Assembly (NCBI GenBank): GCA_038203035.1
Contig: JBBREI010000001.1
Location: forward strand, 45,013-109,012
Length of the DNA: 64,000 nt
Direction: 5' to 3'
Source: Usitatibacter sp038203035
Lineage (GTDB): Bacteria; Pseudomonadota; Gammaproteobacteria; Burkholderiales; Usitatibacteraceae
The first letter of the stretch is position 1. Each line of letters opens with the position of its first letter. Below, one piece after another: positions 17,589 to 28,060 of the stretch. Below the pieces are notes generated by a model that worked only from the letters and a program-made list of their open reading frames with translations, searched no databases and had not been told where the DNA came from. The translations under genes and the position numbers were made by a program.

Positions 17589-18059
17589 ATGAATCTCAAC
17601 CTGACGTTGTTCGCCCAGGCGGCCACGTTCGCCCTCTTCATCTGGTTCACGGTGAAGTTCGTGTGGCCGCCGTTGCTGCGCGCCATCGAGGCGCGCCAGA
17701 AGACAATCGCCGACGGCCTGGCCGAAGCGGAGCGTGGCCGCTCGTCGCTCGCCGACGCCCAGAAGCAGACCGACTCGATCCTCAAGGATGCGCGCGCGCG
17801 CGCCCATGAGATCGTGGCGGCCGCGGACAAGACCGCCAGCCGGCGCATAGAAGAGTCGAAGCTCCAGGCCAAGACCGAGGGCGAGCGGCTGGTGGCAGCA
17901 GCCCATTCGCAGATCCAGCAGGAAGTCCAATCGGCCAAGCAGCAGCTGCGCGAGCAGGTCGCGCAGCTCGCCGTCACCGGCGCCGAAAAGATCCTGCGCC
18001 GCGAGGTCGATGCCAAGGCGCACGCCGACATGCTCAACCAGCTCAAGGCGCAACTCTAG
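17589..18059 (+). CDS. atpF: ATP synthase F0 subunit b
   Basis: Peripheral stalk subunit linking F0 to F1. The 156-residue product has one N-terminal membrane helix (LFAQAATFALFIWFTVKFV) followed by a long charged coiled coil rich in Glu, Lys, Arg and Ala. Length matches E. coli subunit b. It is followed after 4 bp by atpH. Confidence 0.97.
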   Translation: MNLNLTLFAQAATFALFIWFTVKFVWPPLLRAIEARQKTIADGLAEAERGRSSLADAQKQTDSILKDARARAHEIVAAADKTASRRIEESKLQAKTEGERLVAAAHSQIQQEVQSAKQQLREQVAQLAVTGAEKILRREVDAKAHADMLNQLKAQL

Positions 18060-18063
18060 AGCC

Positions 18064-18600
18064 ATGGCCGAAATCGCAACCGTCGCCCGCCCCTACGCGG
18101 AAGCCGCGTTCAGGGCGGCGCTCGAGTCGAAATCTCTGGGTGCCGACGCGGACGCCATCGCGCTTTCCGCCGCCATCGCACGCGATGACAACATGCGCTC
18201 GACGCTTTCGGACCCGCGCGTGAGCGCCCAGCAGAAGAAAGACCTGTTCGCGTCGGTGGGGGGCGATCGCCTCACCGGCCCGGTGAAGAACCTCCTGGCA
18301 ATGCTTGTCGACGGCCACCGCACCGTGCTGATCGGCTCCATCGCGGAACAGTTCGACGACCTCAAACGCGACCACGAGCGCGTCGTGCGCGCGCGCGTCA
18401 CCAGCGCCCAGCCGCTGACGGACGCGCAGCGCGCGGACATCGTCGCGGCGCTCGAAAAACGTTACGGCAAGAAAGTCGAGGCCGAGGTGGACGTCGATGC
18501 CCAGCTGTTGGGCGGGGCGCGCGTCCAGGTCGGCGACCAGGTCATCCACGCCTCGGTGCGTGACGCGCTCGGCCAGATGGCCGCCGCGCTCACCCGCTAG
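18064..18600 (+). CDS. atpH: ATP synthase F1 subunit delta
   Basis: Connects the b-subunit stalk to the top of the F1 head. The 178-residue product begins MAEIATVARPYAEAAF, the conserved start of the family, and ends with the typical GGARVQVGDQVIHASVRDAL. The ATG at 18064 was chosen on this conservation; the frame is open into atpF but would give a longer, unconserved N-terminus. Confidence 0.96.
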   Translation: MAEIATVARPYAEAAFRAALESKSLGADADAIALSAAIARDDNMRSTLSDPRVSAQQKKDLFASVGGDRLTGPVKNLLAMLVDGHRTVLIGSIAEQFDDLKRDHERVVRARVTSAQPLTDAQRADIVAALEKRYGKKVEAEVDVDAQLLGGARVQVGDQVIHASVRDALGQMAAALTR

Positions 18601-18626
18601 GCCCCCGCTTCACTCAAGGAAACGTC

Positions 18627-20168
<1,542 letters not shown>

Positions 20169-20169
20169 T

Positions 20170-20213
20170 AGCGGGAACGGCGTTGGAGCGGTCGTTCACC
20201 GCCGCTCAACGCC
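20170..20213 (+). repeat. Intergenic hairpin element, copy 1 (atpA-atpG)
   Basis: The element starts AGCGGGAAC and then folds: GGCGTTG(G)AGCGG (20179-20191, one bulged G) pairs with CCGCTCAACGCC (20202-20213). It ends 18 nt before the atpG ATG. A second copy at 34597-34637 keeps the lead sequence, the bulge and the pairing with compensating base changes, which argues for a structured RNA rather than chance. Confidence 0.65.
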
Positions 20214-20231
20214 GCCAAACGGAAAGCACTT

Positions 20232-21107
20232 ATGGCTGGCAGCAGAGAAATCCGGACCAAGATCAAGAGCGTGCAGAACACGCGCAAGATCACCAAGGCC
20301 ATGGAGATGGTCGCCGCCTCGAAGATGAGGAAGGCGCAGGAGCGCATGCGCCACGCGCGCCCGTACGGCGACAAGATCCGCACCATCGCCTCGCACCTCG
20401 CGCACGCGAACACCGAATACCGCCACCCGTTCCTCGTGAAGCGCGAAGGCGTTAAAGACGTCGGCGTGATCGTCGTGACTTCCGACAAGGGACTGTGCGG
20501 CGGCCTCAACTCCAACGTGCTGCGCCTGATGCTCGTCAAGGTGAAGGAATTCCAGGCGGAAGGCCGGGCGGTCCAGCTGACCGCCATCGGCAACAAGGGC
20601 TTCGGATTCATGCAGCGCGTGGGTGGCAACGTCGTCTCGCACCTCACCGGCCTGGGTGACACGCCGCATCTCGAAAAGCTGGTCGGACCGATGAAGGTCC
20701 AGATCGACGCGTATACCGAGGGCAAGATCGGCGCGCTCTACATCGTCTACACGCGCTTCATCAACACGATGAAGCAGGAGCCCGTGGTCGAGCAGCTGCT
20801 GCCGCTGCCCGCCGACCGCCTCAAGGCGGACGAGCGCGCGTCGCGCAAGAACTGGGACTACCTGTACGAACCCGATGCGCGCGCCGTGCTCGAGCAGCTG
20901 CTGACGCGTTATGTCGAACAGATCATCTACCAGTCGGTCGCCGAAAACATCGCCAGCGAGCAGTCGGCGCGCATGGTGGCGATGAAAAGCGCGAGCGACA
21001 ACGCATCGAGCGTGATCGACGACCTCACCCTGGTCTACAACAAGTCGCGCCAGGCGGCGATCACCAAGGAATTGTCCGAAATCGTCGGCGGCGCTGCGGC
21101 CGTCTAA
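20232..21107 (+). CDS. atpG: ATP synthase F1 subunit gamma
   Basis: Central rotating shaft that couples c-ring rotation to catalysis. The 291-residue product begins MAGSREIRTKIKSVQNTRKI, the conserved N-terminal coiled-coil helix, has DKGLCGGLN, and ends with the paired C-terminal helix (MKSASDNASSVIDDLTLVYN, RQAAITKEL). ATG at 20232 follows GGAAAG. The structured element just upstream could influence its translation. Confidence 0.97.
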   Translation: MAGSREIRTKIKSVQNTRKITKAMEMVAASKMRKAQERMRHARPYGDKIRTIASHLAHANTEYRHPFLVKREGVKDVGVIVVTSDKGLCGGLNSNVLRLMLVKVKEFQAEGRAVQLTAIGNKGFGFMQRVGGNVVSHLTGLGDTPHLEKLVGPMKVQIDAYTEGKIGALYIVYTRFINTMKQEPVVEQLLPLPADRLKADERASRKNWDYLYEPDARAVLEQLLTRYVEQIIYQSVAENIASEQSARMVAMKSASDNASSVIDDLTLVYNKSRQAAITKELSEIVGGAAAV

Positions 21108-21131
21108 TAATCCCGTCAGGAAGCGAATCCC

Positions 21132-22577
21132 ATGAGCACAGTGCAGACCCAAGCGAACGAAGGAAAGATCGTCCAGTGCATCGGCGCGGTGATCGACATC
21201 CAGTTCCCCAGCGACAACATGCCGCACATCTATGACGCCCTCACGCTGGTCGAGTCCGACAAGGATTCCTTCGCCGAGAAGGGGCTCACGTTCGAAGTCG
21301 AGCAGCAGCTGGGCGACGGCGTGGTGCGCACTATCGCCATGGGCTCTTCCGATGGCCTGCGCCGCGGCATGAAGGTGAAGAACACCGGCGGCCCGATCTC
21401 CGTGCCCGTCGGGCCCGCGACCCTGGGACGCGTGATGGACGTGCTCGGCCGCCCGATCGACGAACGCGGCCCGGTGAACGCCGACGAGTACCGCTCGATT
21501 CACGCCGCCGCGCCCAAGTTCGACGAGCTCTCGCCCTCGGTCGAGCTGCTCGAGACGGGCATCAAGGTCATCGACCTCGTGGCCCCGTTCGCCAAGGGCG
21601 GCAAGGTGGGCCTCTTCGGTGGCGCCGGCGTGGGCAAGACCGTGAACATGCTGGAGCTCATCAACAACATCGCGAAGCAACATAGCGGCCTGTCGGTGTT
21701 CGCCGGCGTGGGCGAGCGCACCCGCGAGGGCAACGACTTCTACCACGAGATGTCGGAAGCCAAGGTGATCGTGCAGGAAGACCTGTCGCAGTCGAAGGTC
21801 GCAATGGTGTTCGGCCAGATGAACGAGCCCCCGGGCAACCGCCTGCGCGTGGCGCTCACGGGCCTCACGATGGCCGAAAGGTTCCGCGACGAGGGCCGCG
21901 ACATCCTCTTCTTCGTCGACAACATCTACCGCTTCACGCTCGCCGGGACGGAAGTGTCGGCGCTGCTGGGCCGCATGCCTTCCGCCGTGGGCTACCAGCC
22001 GACGCTGGCGGAGGAAATGGGCCGCCTGCAGGAGCGCATCACTTCCACGAAGAAGGGCTCGATCACCTCCATCCAGGCCGTCTACGTGCCCGCGGATGAC
22101 TTGACCGACCCGTCGCCGGCGACGACCTTCGGCCACCTTGACGCAACCGTCGTGCTTTCGCGCGACATCGCCTCGCTCGGCATCTACCCGGCCGTTGACC
22201 CGCTCGATTCGAACTCGCGCCAGGTCGACCCGAACGTCATCGGAGAAGAGCACTACAACACCACGCGTGCGGTGCAAGCCGTGCTGCAGCGCTACAAGGA
22301 ACTGCGCGACATCATCGCGATCCTGGGCATGGACGAACTTTCGCCCGAAGACAAGCTGGCGGTCGGCCGGGCCCGCAAGATCCAGCGTTTCCTCTCTCAG
22401 CCGTTCCACGTGGCCGAGGTGTTCACCGGATCGCCGGGCAAATACGTGACCCTCAAGGACACGATCAAGGGCTTCAACATGATCGTCAACGGCGAATGCG
22501 ACCACCTCCCCGAGCAGGCCTTCTACATGGTCGGCGCGATCGAAGAGGCGTTCGAAAAAGCCAAGACGCTGTCGTGA
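21132..22577 (+). CDS. atpD: ATP synthase F1 subunit beta
   Basis: Catalytic subunit of the F1 head. The 481-residue product has Walker A GGAGVGKTVNM, the catalytic glutamate region GVGERTREGNDF, Walker B ILFFVDNIYRF, and the DELSEED-type loop here as MDELSPEDKL. Length is typical of betaproteobacteria. ATG at 21132 lies 24 bp after atpG. Confidence 0.98.
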   Translation: MSTVQTQANEGKIVQCIGAVIDIQFPSDNMPHIYDALTLVESDKDSFAEKGLTFEVEQQLGDGVVRTIAMGSSDGLRRGMKVKNTGGPISVPVGPATLGRVMDVLGRPIDERGPVNADEYRSIHAAAPKFDELSPSVELLETGIKVIDLVAPFAKGGKVGLFGGAGVGKTVNMLELINNIAKQHSGLSVFAGVGERTREGNDFYHEMSEAKVIVQEDLSQSKVAMVFGQMNEPPGNRLRVALTGLTMAERFRDEGRDILFFVDNIYRFTLAGTEVSALLGRMPSAVGYQPTLAEEMGRLQERITSTKKGSITSIQAVYVPADDLTDPSPATTFGHLDATVVLSRDIASLGIYPAVDPLDSNSRQVDPNVIGEEHYNTTRAVQAVLQRYKELRDIIAILGMDELSPEDKLAVGRARKIQRFLSQPFHVAEVFTGSPGKYVTLKDTIKGFNMIVNGECDHLPEQAFYMVGAIEEAFEKAKTLS

Positions 22578-22603
22578 TCGTGACAACGCTTCACGCCGTT
22601 GCG

Positions 22604-22635
22604 CCCTCTCCCCTGGGAGAGGGTTGGGGAGAGGG
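22604..22635 (+). repeat. CCCTCTCCC/GGGAGAGGG repeat element before atpC
   Basis: CCCTCTCCC (22604-22612) and GGGAGAGGG (22615-22623) form a perfect 9-bp hairpin with a 2-nt loop, followed by a further GGGGAGAGGG (22626-22635). The last part lies 7 nt before the atpC ATG and can act as its ribosome-binding site. A degenerate relative occurs between gltB and gltD. Confidence 0.7.
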
Positions 22636-22642
22636 TCAATAG

Positions 22643-23065
22643 ATGGCCAAGACATTCCACGTCGACATCGTCAGCGCCGAGCAGTCGATCTACTCCGGCG
22701 AGGCCTCCATGGTGGTGGCCCCGGGCGAAGCTGGCGAGCTCGGCATCCTGCCCGAGCACATACCCCTGCTCACCCGCATCAAGCCGGGCACCATTCTCAT
22801 CAAGGCCGCCAACGGGACCGATGAGGAATTCATCTACGTCTCCGGCGGCATGATGGAAGTCCAGCCGGACCGCGTGACGGTGCTTGCCGATACATCGGTG
22901 CGCGCCCACGATCTCGACGAGGCCAAGGCCCTCGAGGCCGAACGCCTCGCCAAGGAAGCAATTGCCAACCGCGCCGGGTCGATGGAAATCGCCAAGGCCC
23001 AGGCCGAACTCGCGGAAGCGGTGGCGCAGCTCGCCGCCATTCGCAAGCTGCGCTCGCGCCGTTGA
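22643..23065 (+). CDS. atpC: ATP synthase F1 subunit epsilon
   Basis: Regulatory subunit of the central stalk. The 140-residue product has the N-terminal beta-sandwich (FHVDIVSAEQSIYSGEA, GELGILPEHIPLLTRI, VSGGMMEVQPDRVTVLAD) and a C-terminal helical hairpin with alternating Glu, Lys and Arg. ATG at 22643 is preceded by a GA-rich repeat that supplies the Shine-Dalgarno. It is the last gene of the operon; the terminator is about 65 bp downstream. Confidence 0.96.
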   Translation: MAKTFHVDIVSAEQSIYSGEASMVVAPGEAGELGILPEHIPLLTRIKPGTILIKAANGTDEEFIYVSGGMMEVQPDRVTVLADTSVRAHDLDEAKALEAERLAKEAIANRAGSMEIAKAQAELAEAVAQLAAIRKLRSRR

Positions 23066-23130
23066 GGGTGTAAAATCCGCTCCATCAGGGGGGATCAGAG
23101 AAACTCCTAGTACAGAGGCGCAACACATCC

Positions 23131-23157
23131 GGGCAGGGCTCACCCCCTGCCCTTTTT
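23131..23157 (+). terminator. Intrinsic terminator of the atp operon
   Basis: GGGCAGGG (23131-23138) and CCCTGCCC (23145-23152) pair with a 6-nt loop, followed directly by TTTTT. It stands between atpC and glmU and should separate the two transcription units. Confidence 0.88.
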
Positions 23158-23173
23158 CTTGCCCTCCCAACAA

Positions 23174-24553
23174 ATGATCCCGATGCCGTCCTCAGCAGCA
23201 CTCCAAGTTGTGATCCTGGCCGCGGGCCAGGGCAAGCGCATGCGTTCGGGCCTGCCCAAGGTGCTGCACCCCATCGCCGGGCGCCCGCTGATCAATCACG
23301 TGATCGATACCGCGCGCTTGTTAGCGCCCACTCGCTTATGCGTCGTCATCGGTCACGGCGGCGACCAGGTCCGCGCGGCCCTGGCCGATGTGGACGTGGC
23401 CTGGGCAACCCAGGATCGACAACTCGGTACCGGGCACGCCGTGATGCAAGCGCTTCCTTACCTGGACGAGGCGGGGACGGTACTGATCCTCTACGGCGAC
23501 GTGCCGCTGATCGCCTCCGGCACGTTGCGATCCCTGGTTGATGCGGCATCGGCGGGGCACGTGGCGCTACTCACCCAGAGCCTCGAGCAGCCAAAGGGAT
23601 ACGGTCGCATCGTGCGAAACGGTGCCGGACGGGTGGTCCGCATCGTGGAAGAAAAAGACGCATCCGAAGCGCAGCGCGGCATCCGCGAGGTCAACACCGG
23701 CATCATGGCGCTTCCCCGCGCCAGCCTCGCCCGGTGGCTGGGCCAGCTGAAAAATGAAAACGCCCAGGGCGAGTACTATCTGACCGACGTCATCGCGGCG
23801 GCCGTGGCCGACGGCGTTGCCGTCGAAGTGCGCCATCCCGCGGCGGCGCACGAAAGCCTCGGCGTCAACAGCAAGTCGGAGCTCGCGACCCTCGAACGCC
23901 ACTACCAGATGAATCGCGCCAACCAGCTCATGCAGCAGGGCGTCACCCTGGCCGATCCCGCGCGCATCGACGTGCGCGGCGATCTGAATTGCGGGCGTGA
24001 CGTCGCCATCGACGTGAATTGCATTTTCGAGGGCACCGTTACCCTCGGCGACGGCGTCAAGGTCGGCGCCAACTGCATCCTTCGCGACGTCAGCATCGGG
24101 GCCGGCACCGAGATCAAGCCCTTCACCCTCATCGAGGAAGGCGTCATCGGCGCCAACGCGCGTATCGGCCCGTACGCGCGGATCCGCCCCGGGACGCAAC
24201 TCGCCGACGACGTGCACGTCGGCAATTTCGTCGAGGTGAAAGCAAGTTCCTTCGGCCGTGGCAGCAAGGCGAACCACCTCGCCTACGTTGGGGATACGAC
24301 GGTGGGCAGCGGCGTGAACATCGGCGCGGGAACCATCACCTGCAACTACGATGGGGCGAACAAGCACCGCACGGTGATCGAAGACGACGTGCACATCGGC
24401 AGCGACGTGCAACTGGTCGCGCCGGTCACCGTGGGCAAGGGCGCGACGATCGGCGCGGGCGCGACCATCAGCAAGGACGTGCCGCCCGGCGGCCTCACGC
24501 TCACCGAGAAGAAGCAGGTCACCAAGCCGGACTGGAAGCGCCCCCGCAAATAA
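23174..24553 (+). CDS. glmU: Bifunctional UDP-N-acetylglucosamine diphosphorylase / glucosamine-1-phosphate N-acetyltransferase
   Basis: Makes UDP-GlcNAc from glucosamine-1-phosphate for peptidoglycan and lipopolysaccharide. The 459-residue product has the nucleotidyltransferase signature LAAGQGKRMRSGLPKVLHP, the uridyltransferase motif YGDVPL, and a C-terminal left-handed beta-helix of hexapeptide repeats with NHLAYVGD and GAGTITCNYDG. ATG at 23174 is taken as the start; ATG at 23183 and TTG at 23159 are alternatives and none has a clear Shine-Dalgarno. glmS, which makes its precursor, is 4 kb downstream. Confidence 0.96.
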   Translation: MIPMPSSAALQVVILAAGQGKRMRSGLPKVLHPIAGRPLINHVIDTARLLAPTRLCVVIGHGGDQVRAALADVDVAWATQDRQLGTGHAVMQALPYLDEAGTVLILYGDVPLIASGTLRSLVDAASAGHVALLTQSLEQPKGYGRIVRNGAGRVVRIVEEKDASEAQRGIREVNTGIMALPRASLARWLGQLKNENAQGEYYLTDVIAAAVADGVAVEVRHPAAAHESLGVNSKSELATLERHYQMNRANQLMQQGVTLADPARIDVRGDLNCGRDVAIDVNCIFEGTVTLGDGVKVGANCILRDVSIGAGTEIKPFTLIEEGVIGANARIGPYARIRPGTQLADDVHVGNFVEVKASSFGRGSKANHLAYVGDTTVGSGVNIGAGTITCNYDGANKHRTVIEDDVHIGSDVQLVAPVTVGKGATIGAGATISKDVPPGGLTLTEKKQVTKPDWKRPRK

Positions 24554-24565
24554 TCAGGGATGCAA

Positions 24566-26194
24566 TCAGAAGGTCAGCTCGGTCTTGACCAGGAACTGCA
24601 CCGCCTTGATGCCCGGTGCGCGGCTCAGCGGCACGGCGACGTCGAGGTGAAGGACATTCGCGAACGCCGTGCGGTCGAGCGAAAGGCGCAATCCCACGCC
24701 CGCATCCGCCAGCCAGCCGCCATTCACGGTGTTCTGGTTCGCACCGCCCCACGCGCGCCCGATGTCGAGGAAGGCGGCCCCGCCGACGCGCACCAGGTGC
24801 AATGGATACCAGTCGGAGTAGCGGCGCTGCTCGAGTGTCGCCACCACCCGGTTCTCGCCCGCCTGGTAGCGCGATGGGTAGCCACGCATGCCCTCGAGAC
24901 CTCCCAGGAGCAACAGGTCCGCGATGCCACCCCCGCGAACCTTCTCCCCGACGAGCGACGCGAAGTAGAGCGAATCGCGGCTTCTCGGCGCGTAGAACTG
25001 CAAGCCGGCGCCGCCCTGCGTCATCGGCGTGGCGAGGCTCGACACGCGGCGTTCGACTTTCGCCTGCGCGAACAGGCGATGGCCCGAGGCGAGCGTGGTG
25101 CCGTCGCCGGCCTCCAGTGCGTACAACCAATCCGACCGCGTCGAGCCGAGGCCACGCAACGCGCGCGCGACCTGCGCCCGCAGGTGGAATCCGAGGCCGA
25201 AGAATTCCGTGCGCGCGATGTTGTTGTAGTTCACGACCTTGATGAAGTCGTCCTCGATCAGCTCGTAGCGCAGGAACGGCGCGCGCACGCGGTGGGTCAC
25301 GGGCAGGGGCACGACGAGGTCGCGTCCCGGTTCGGCCCGGTAGGCGTCGTCGTTCGCGTAGACCCCCCCCGAATAGCGCGACGTCCAGCCGTCCACGAGC
25401 CCGGGCGACCATCCGACTGCGAGCTCCGCAGCCTTCTCCCGATGGCGATACTCGCTCATCTTGTCGCCCGAGTTGTAGATCGAATCGATGCGGTCGTTGT
25501 CGCTCCAGGCGCCGCGCGCGGCGTAGCGCGTATCGAGCGAGTAGAAGGGGCGATCGACGGCCACCGCGGTTCGCCGGCCGTCGCTGAACTGGCCGCGGCT
25601 GAAGGCGAGCTGGGTCCAGCCGTCGAAGGCCTGGTTGTAGCTGGCCTCGAGCTCGGTGCCGTTGCGGTCGTTGTCGGAGGTCCGCGCGAAGCCCACGTTG
25701 AGCCCGGTGCCCAGCACGTTGCGCTCGCGCGCACCGAACGACGACTTGTTGTTGCCGCCGCTGCGGGAGAAGCTGCCGGTGAGGTCGAGCGACCAGGTGT
25801 CGCGGGTGAGAACTTCGATGTCCACCTTGCCATCCCGGTATTCGCCCGGCCGGATCTCGACGTCGTGGACGATCCGCAGCGCCAGCAGGACGCGCTCGGT
25901 CTCCTCGATCTTCTGCACCAAGACCTTGTCGCCGCTCTTGAAGAGCAGCACGCGCGCGACCACCTGGGGGCGGGTCACGAAGTGCAGGCGGTTCGCCAGC
26001 CGGTAGAAGAGGCCGCTTTCGGCCGGGTCACCCGTGTCGAAGATGTTGCGCGCCTCGACGCGCACCTCGCCGATCACCGCGCCCGCCTTTTCCAGGTCGC
26101 GGAATTCCGGTGGCAAGGCGGGTTGGGCGCCGAGCATCGTCGCAGCCGACAACAACACGCCCGCAAGCGGGCCCCGGCGAAGCCAACGACGCAT
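24566..26194 (-). CDS. Omp85-superfamily outer-membrane beta-barrel protein
   Basis: Predicted outer-membrane protein of 542 residues. It has a basic signal peptide (MRRWLRRGPLAGVLLSAATM, cleavage near GAQ|PA), an N-terminal soluble part resembling one or two POTRA modules, and a long barrel of alternating strands ending in phenylalanine (KTELTF). GGLEGMRGYPSRYQAGEN corresponds to the conserved VRGF/Y loop-6 motif of Omp85 proteins. It is shorter than BamA or TamA and could be a FhaC/ShlB-like or patatin-barrel relative without its passenger; its cargo is unknown. ATG at 26194 is 22 bp downstream of the Crp-type gene, so they are probably co-transcribed. It converges on glmU with a 12-bp gap. 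Confidence 0.8.
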   Translation of the reverse strand: MRRWLRRGPLAGVLLSAATMLGAQPALPPEFRDLEKAGAVIGEVRVEARNIFDTGDPAESGLFYRLANRLHFVTRPQVVARVLLFKSGDKVLVQKIEETERVLLALRIVHDVEIRPGEYRDGKVDIEVLTRDTWSLDLTGSFSRSGGNNKSSFGARERNVLGTGLNVGFARTSDNDRNGTELEASYNQAFDGWTQLAFSRGQFSDGRRTAVAVDRPFYSLDTRYAARGAWSDNDRIDSIYNSGDKMSEYRHREKAAELAVGWSPGLVDGWTSRYSGGVYANDDAYRAEPGRDLVVPLPVTHRVRAPFLRYELIEDDFIKVVNYNNIARTEFFGLGFHLRAQVARALRGLGSTRSDWLYALEAGDGTTLASGHRLFAQAKVERRVSSLATPMTQGGAGLQFYAPRSRDSLYFASLVGEKVRGGGIADLLLLGGLEGMRGYPSRYQAGENRVVATLEQRRYSDWYPLHLVRVGGAAFLDIGRAWGGANQNTVNGGWLADAGVGLRLSLDRTAFANVLHLDVAVPLSRAPGIKAVQFLVKTELTF

Positions 26195-26216
26195 TACCAG
26201 CGGCGCGCGGGCGAGA

Positions 26217-26867
26217 TCACCACCGGGCGGGCGGCTTCTTGTTGATCGTGATGTAGCGGTTCTCGACGGTGATGTAACCACCTGAGGTGAGGTCGCGGAA
26301 AATGCGGCTCACCATGTCTCGTGACGCCCCCACCCGTTCCGCGATTTCCTGTTGCGTGAGCTTTTCGGGAATGACCAGCTTGCCGTCCTTCTCGACGCCC
26401 ATGTTGAGCAGCAGGCGAGCCACCCTGCCGTAAACATCGAGCAGGGCCAGGTCCTTGATGCTATTCGTCGCGAGCCGCGCGCGGTCGATGATCTTGGAGA
26501 TCATGTCGAGCGCGAAGTCGGGATCCCTGCGGATCGCTTCGCGGATCGGCTCGCGCGCCACGACGGCGAAAGTGCTTGGCTCCAGCGTCATCACCGAAGC
26601 CGACCGCGGCTTTCCGTCAAGCGCCATTTCGCCGACGTATTCGCCCGGCCCCTGGGTGTCCAGGATCATCTCGTGGCCCTCGGTATCCGAGATGAACACC
26701 TTGACGCGGCCCGTGAGCACCACAAACACCGAGTCGCTCGAATCACCCTCGGTGATGAACACGGTGTTCTTCGGGTAGGTGCGCAGCCGTCCCAGCGCAG
26801 CGAGTTGCCTCACGAAGGGGTCGGTGATTGCCTCGAGCTGCGCGGCGCTCGGCGTATCCCCCGTCAT
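26217..26867 (-). CDS. Crp/Fnr-family transcriptional regulator
   Basis: Cyclic-nucleotide-binding-fold regulator of 216 residues. The N-terminal jelly roll covers about residues 20-135 (VFITEGDSSDSVFVVLTGRVKVF, GPGEYVGEMALDGKPRSASV) and the C-terminal winged helix contains LTQQEIAERVGASRDMVSRIFRDL. There is no N-terminal cysteine cluster, so it is not an oxygen-sensing FNR; whether it binds cAMP is unknown. ATG at 26867 was chosen at MTGDTPSAAQL; the frame is open upstream. It is divergent from the CHASE2 gene across 77 bp and could regulate both sides. Confidence 0.9.
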   Translation of the reverse strand: MTGDTPSAAQLEAITDPFVRQLAALGRLRTYPKNTVFITEGDSSDSVFVVLTGRVKVFISDTEGHEMILDTQGPGEYVGEMALDGKPRSASVMTLEPSTFAVVAREPIREAIRRDPDFALDMISKIIDRARLATNSIKDLALLDVYGRVARLLLNMGVEKDGKLVIPEKLTQQEIAERVGASRDMVSRIFRDLTSGGYITVENRYITINKKPPARW

Positions 26868-26944
26868 TTTTTCTTTCTTGGGATGGCGCTGATTGAAGTG
26901 GTCCAGTCTAGCATCCGGCAGGGGCCACGTTAAGATAGCTGCCC

Positions 26945-28060
26945 ATGGAATCCCTCGACGACGACGGCGGGCGCTCCGCGATGCGCGCCATGGCGGTTGC
27001 GGCACTGGCGCTCTGCGGTTTCCTCCTCTCCCTGCTGCCTTTCACCGCCGCGCTCGACCTCGCGCTGCTCGATGCGCAGTGGCAGGTGCTGCGACGTTTT
27101 GACTGGCGGCAGGCCACCGATGAAATTGTCCTGGTGGGCGTCGACGAGGCCACGGTGCGATCGATCGCCGAACCCCCGGGCCTGTGGCATGTCCCCCTCG
27201 GGCAGGCGCTGGCGCGCCTGGCCTCGGCCAGGCCGCGCGCCATCGGCCTGGAGCTCGCGCTCCCGGAGCGCTCGTTCGACGCGGTGAAGCCGGGGCTCGA
27301 TCGCGCGTTATTCGATGGCCTCGCCGCCGCGGTGGAAAACGGCCCCTTCGTCGCCACGCTCAGCATCGACCCGCGCACCCGTGCGGCGCGCAACATCCAC
27401 AAGCCGTTCCTCGCCCTGCTCGGCGAGTCGCGACTCGGCCTCAACCTCGTGGCGCGTGATGCGGACGGGCGGTCGCGGCGCTTCTCGCTGGTTGTGCCGA
27501 CCGAAGACGGGGGCTTCCCGACACTCGAGGGCCGCCTGTGCCGCGCGATGAACCGCGCCTGCACCGACGGCCTGATCCACTATTCGCTGGGCAGGCCCTT
27601 CACCTATGTGCCGCTCAAGAATGTGTTGTCGATGGGCGACGCCACCCTGTTCAACAACCTTTTTCGCGACCGCATCGTCCTGGTCGGAGAGGCGCTGCCT
27701 TACACCGACCGCATCGACGTCCCGGTCAATTTCGCCGGCTGGGAGGCGGGCGGGCACGATTCCCCCGCCCTGGTGGTGCACGCGCAGACGCTGCGCACGG
27801 CCATCAACGGCAACGCGCCCCAGGAGGCCTCACGTCCCCTGGGCCTGCTGCTGGTGTCAATCGCGGCGCTGGCGTTCCTGGTTCGCGACCCGCGCCTGGC
27901 CGCCCTGCTCGCGGGTTTGCTGGCGCTGGGGGCCTTCGCCCTTGCCACGTTCGCCCTGCGAGGCGGCCTGCAGGTGCCCATAGCGCCATTGCTCGCCACC
28001 CTGGCCCTTGCGCTCGCCGCCCGGGTGGCCCTGACCCTGAAAGCGCGAAAAAAAGCCTAG
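26945..28060 (+). CDS. Stand-alone CHASE2-domain membrane protein
   Basis: Predicted extracytoplasmic sensor of 371 residues. After an N-terminal membrane helix (AMAVAALALCGFLLSLLPF) comes a CHASE2 domain at about residues 35-275 (LDAQWQVLRRFD, IVLVGVDEATVRSI, PRAIGLELALPE, FRDRIVLVGEALPYTDRI), then three C-terminal membrane helices and a short basic tail (LKARKKA). CHASE2 normally precedes an adenylate cyclase, kinase or GGDEF domain; here the protein ends right after the helices with no output domain. It is divergent from the Crp-type regulator. A lost cyclase or a separate partner are both possible. Confidence 0.82.
   Translation: MESLDDDGGRSAMRAMAVAALALCGFLLSLLPFTAALDLALLDAQWQVLRRFDWRQATDEIVLVGVDEATVRSIAEPPGLWHVPLGQALARLASARPRAIGLELALPERSFDAVKPGLDRALFDGLAAAVENGPFVATLSIDPRTRAARNIHKPFLALLGESRLGLNLVARDADGRSRRFSLVVPTEDGGFPTLEGRLCRAMNRACTDGLIHYSLGRPFTYVPLKNVLSMGDATLFNNLFRDRIVLVGEALPYTDRIDVPVNFAGWEAGGHDSPALVVHAQTLRTAINGNAPQEASRPLGLLLVSIAALAFLVRDPRLAALLAGLLALGAFALATFALRGGLQVPIAPLLATLALALAARVALTLKARKKA

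Noticed and set aside
22403..22416. Possible third parS site inside atpD (GTTCCACGTGGCCG)
   Set aside because: The first 11 bases match but the right arm breaks, so the palindrome is lost; the sequence is explained by conserved AtpD codons.
23071..23076. TAAAAT as a glmU promoter -10
   Set aside because: No -35 partner was found, and the atp terminator lies between it and glmU.
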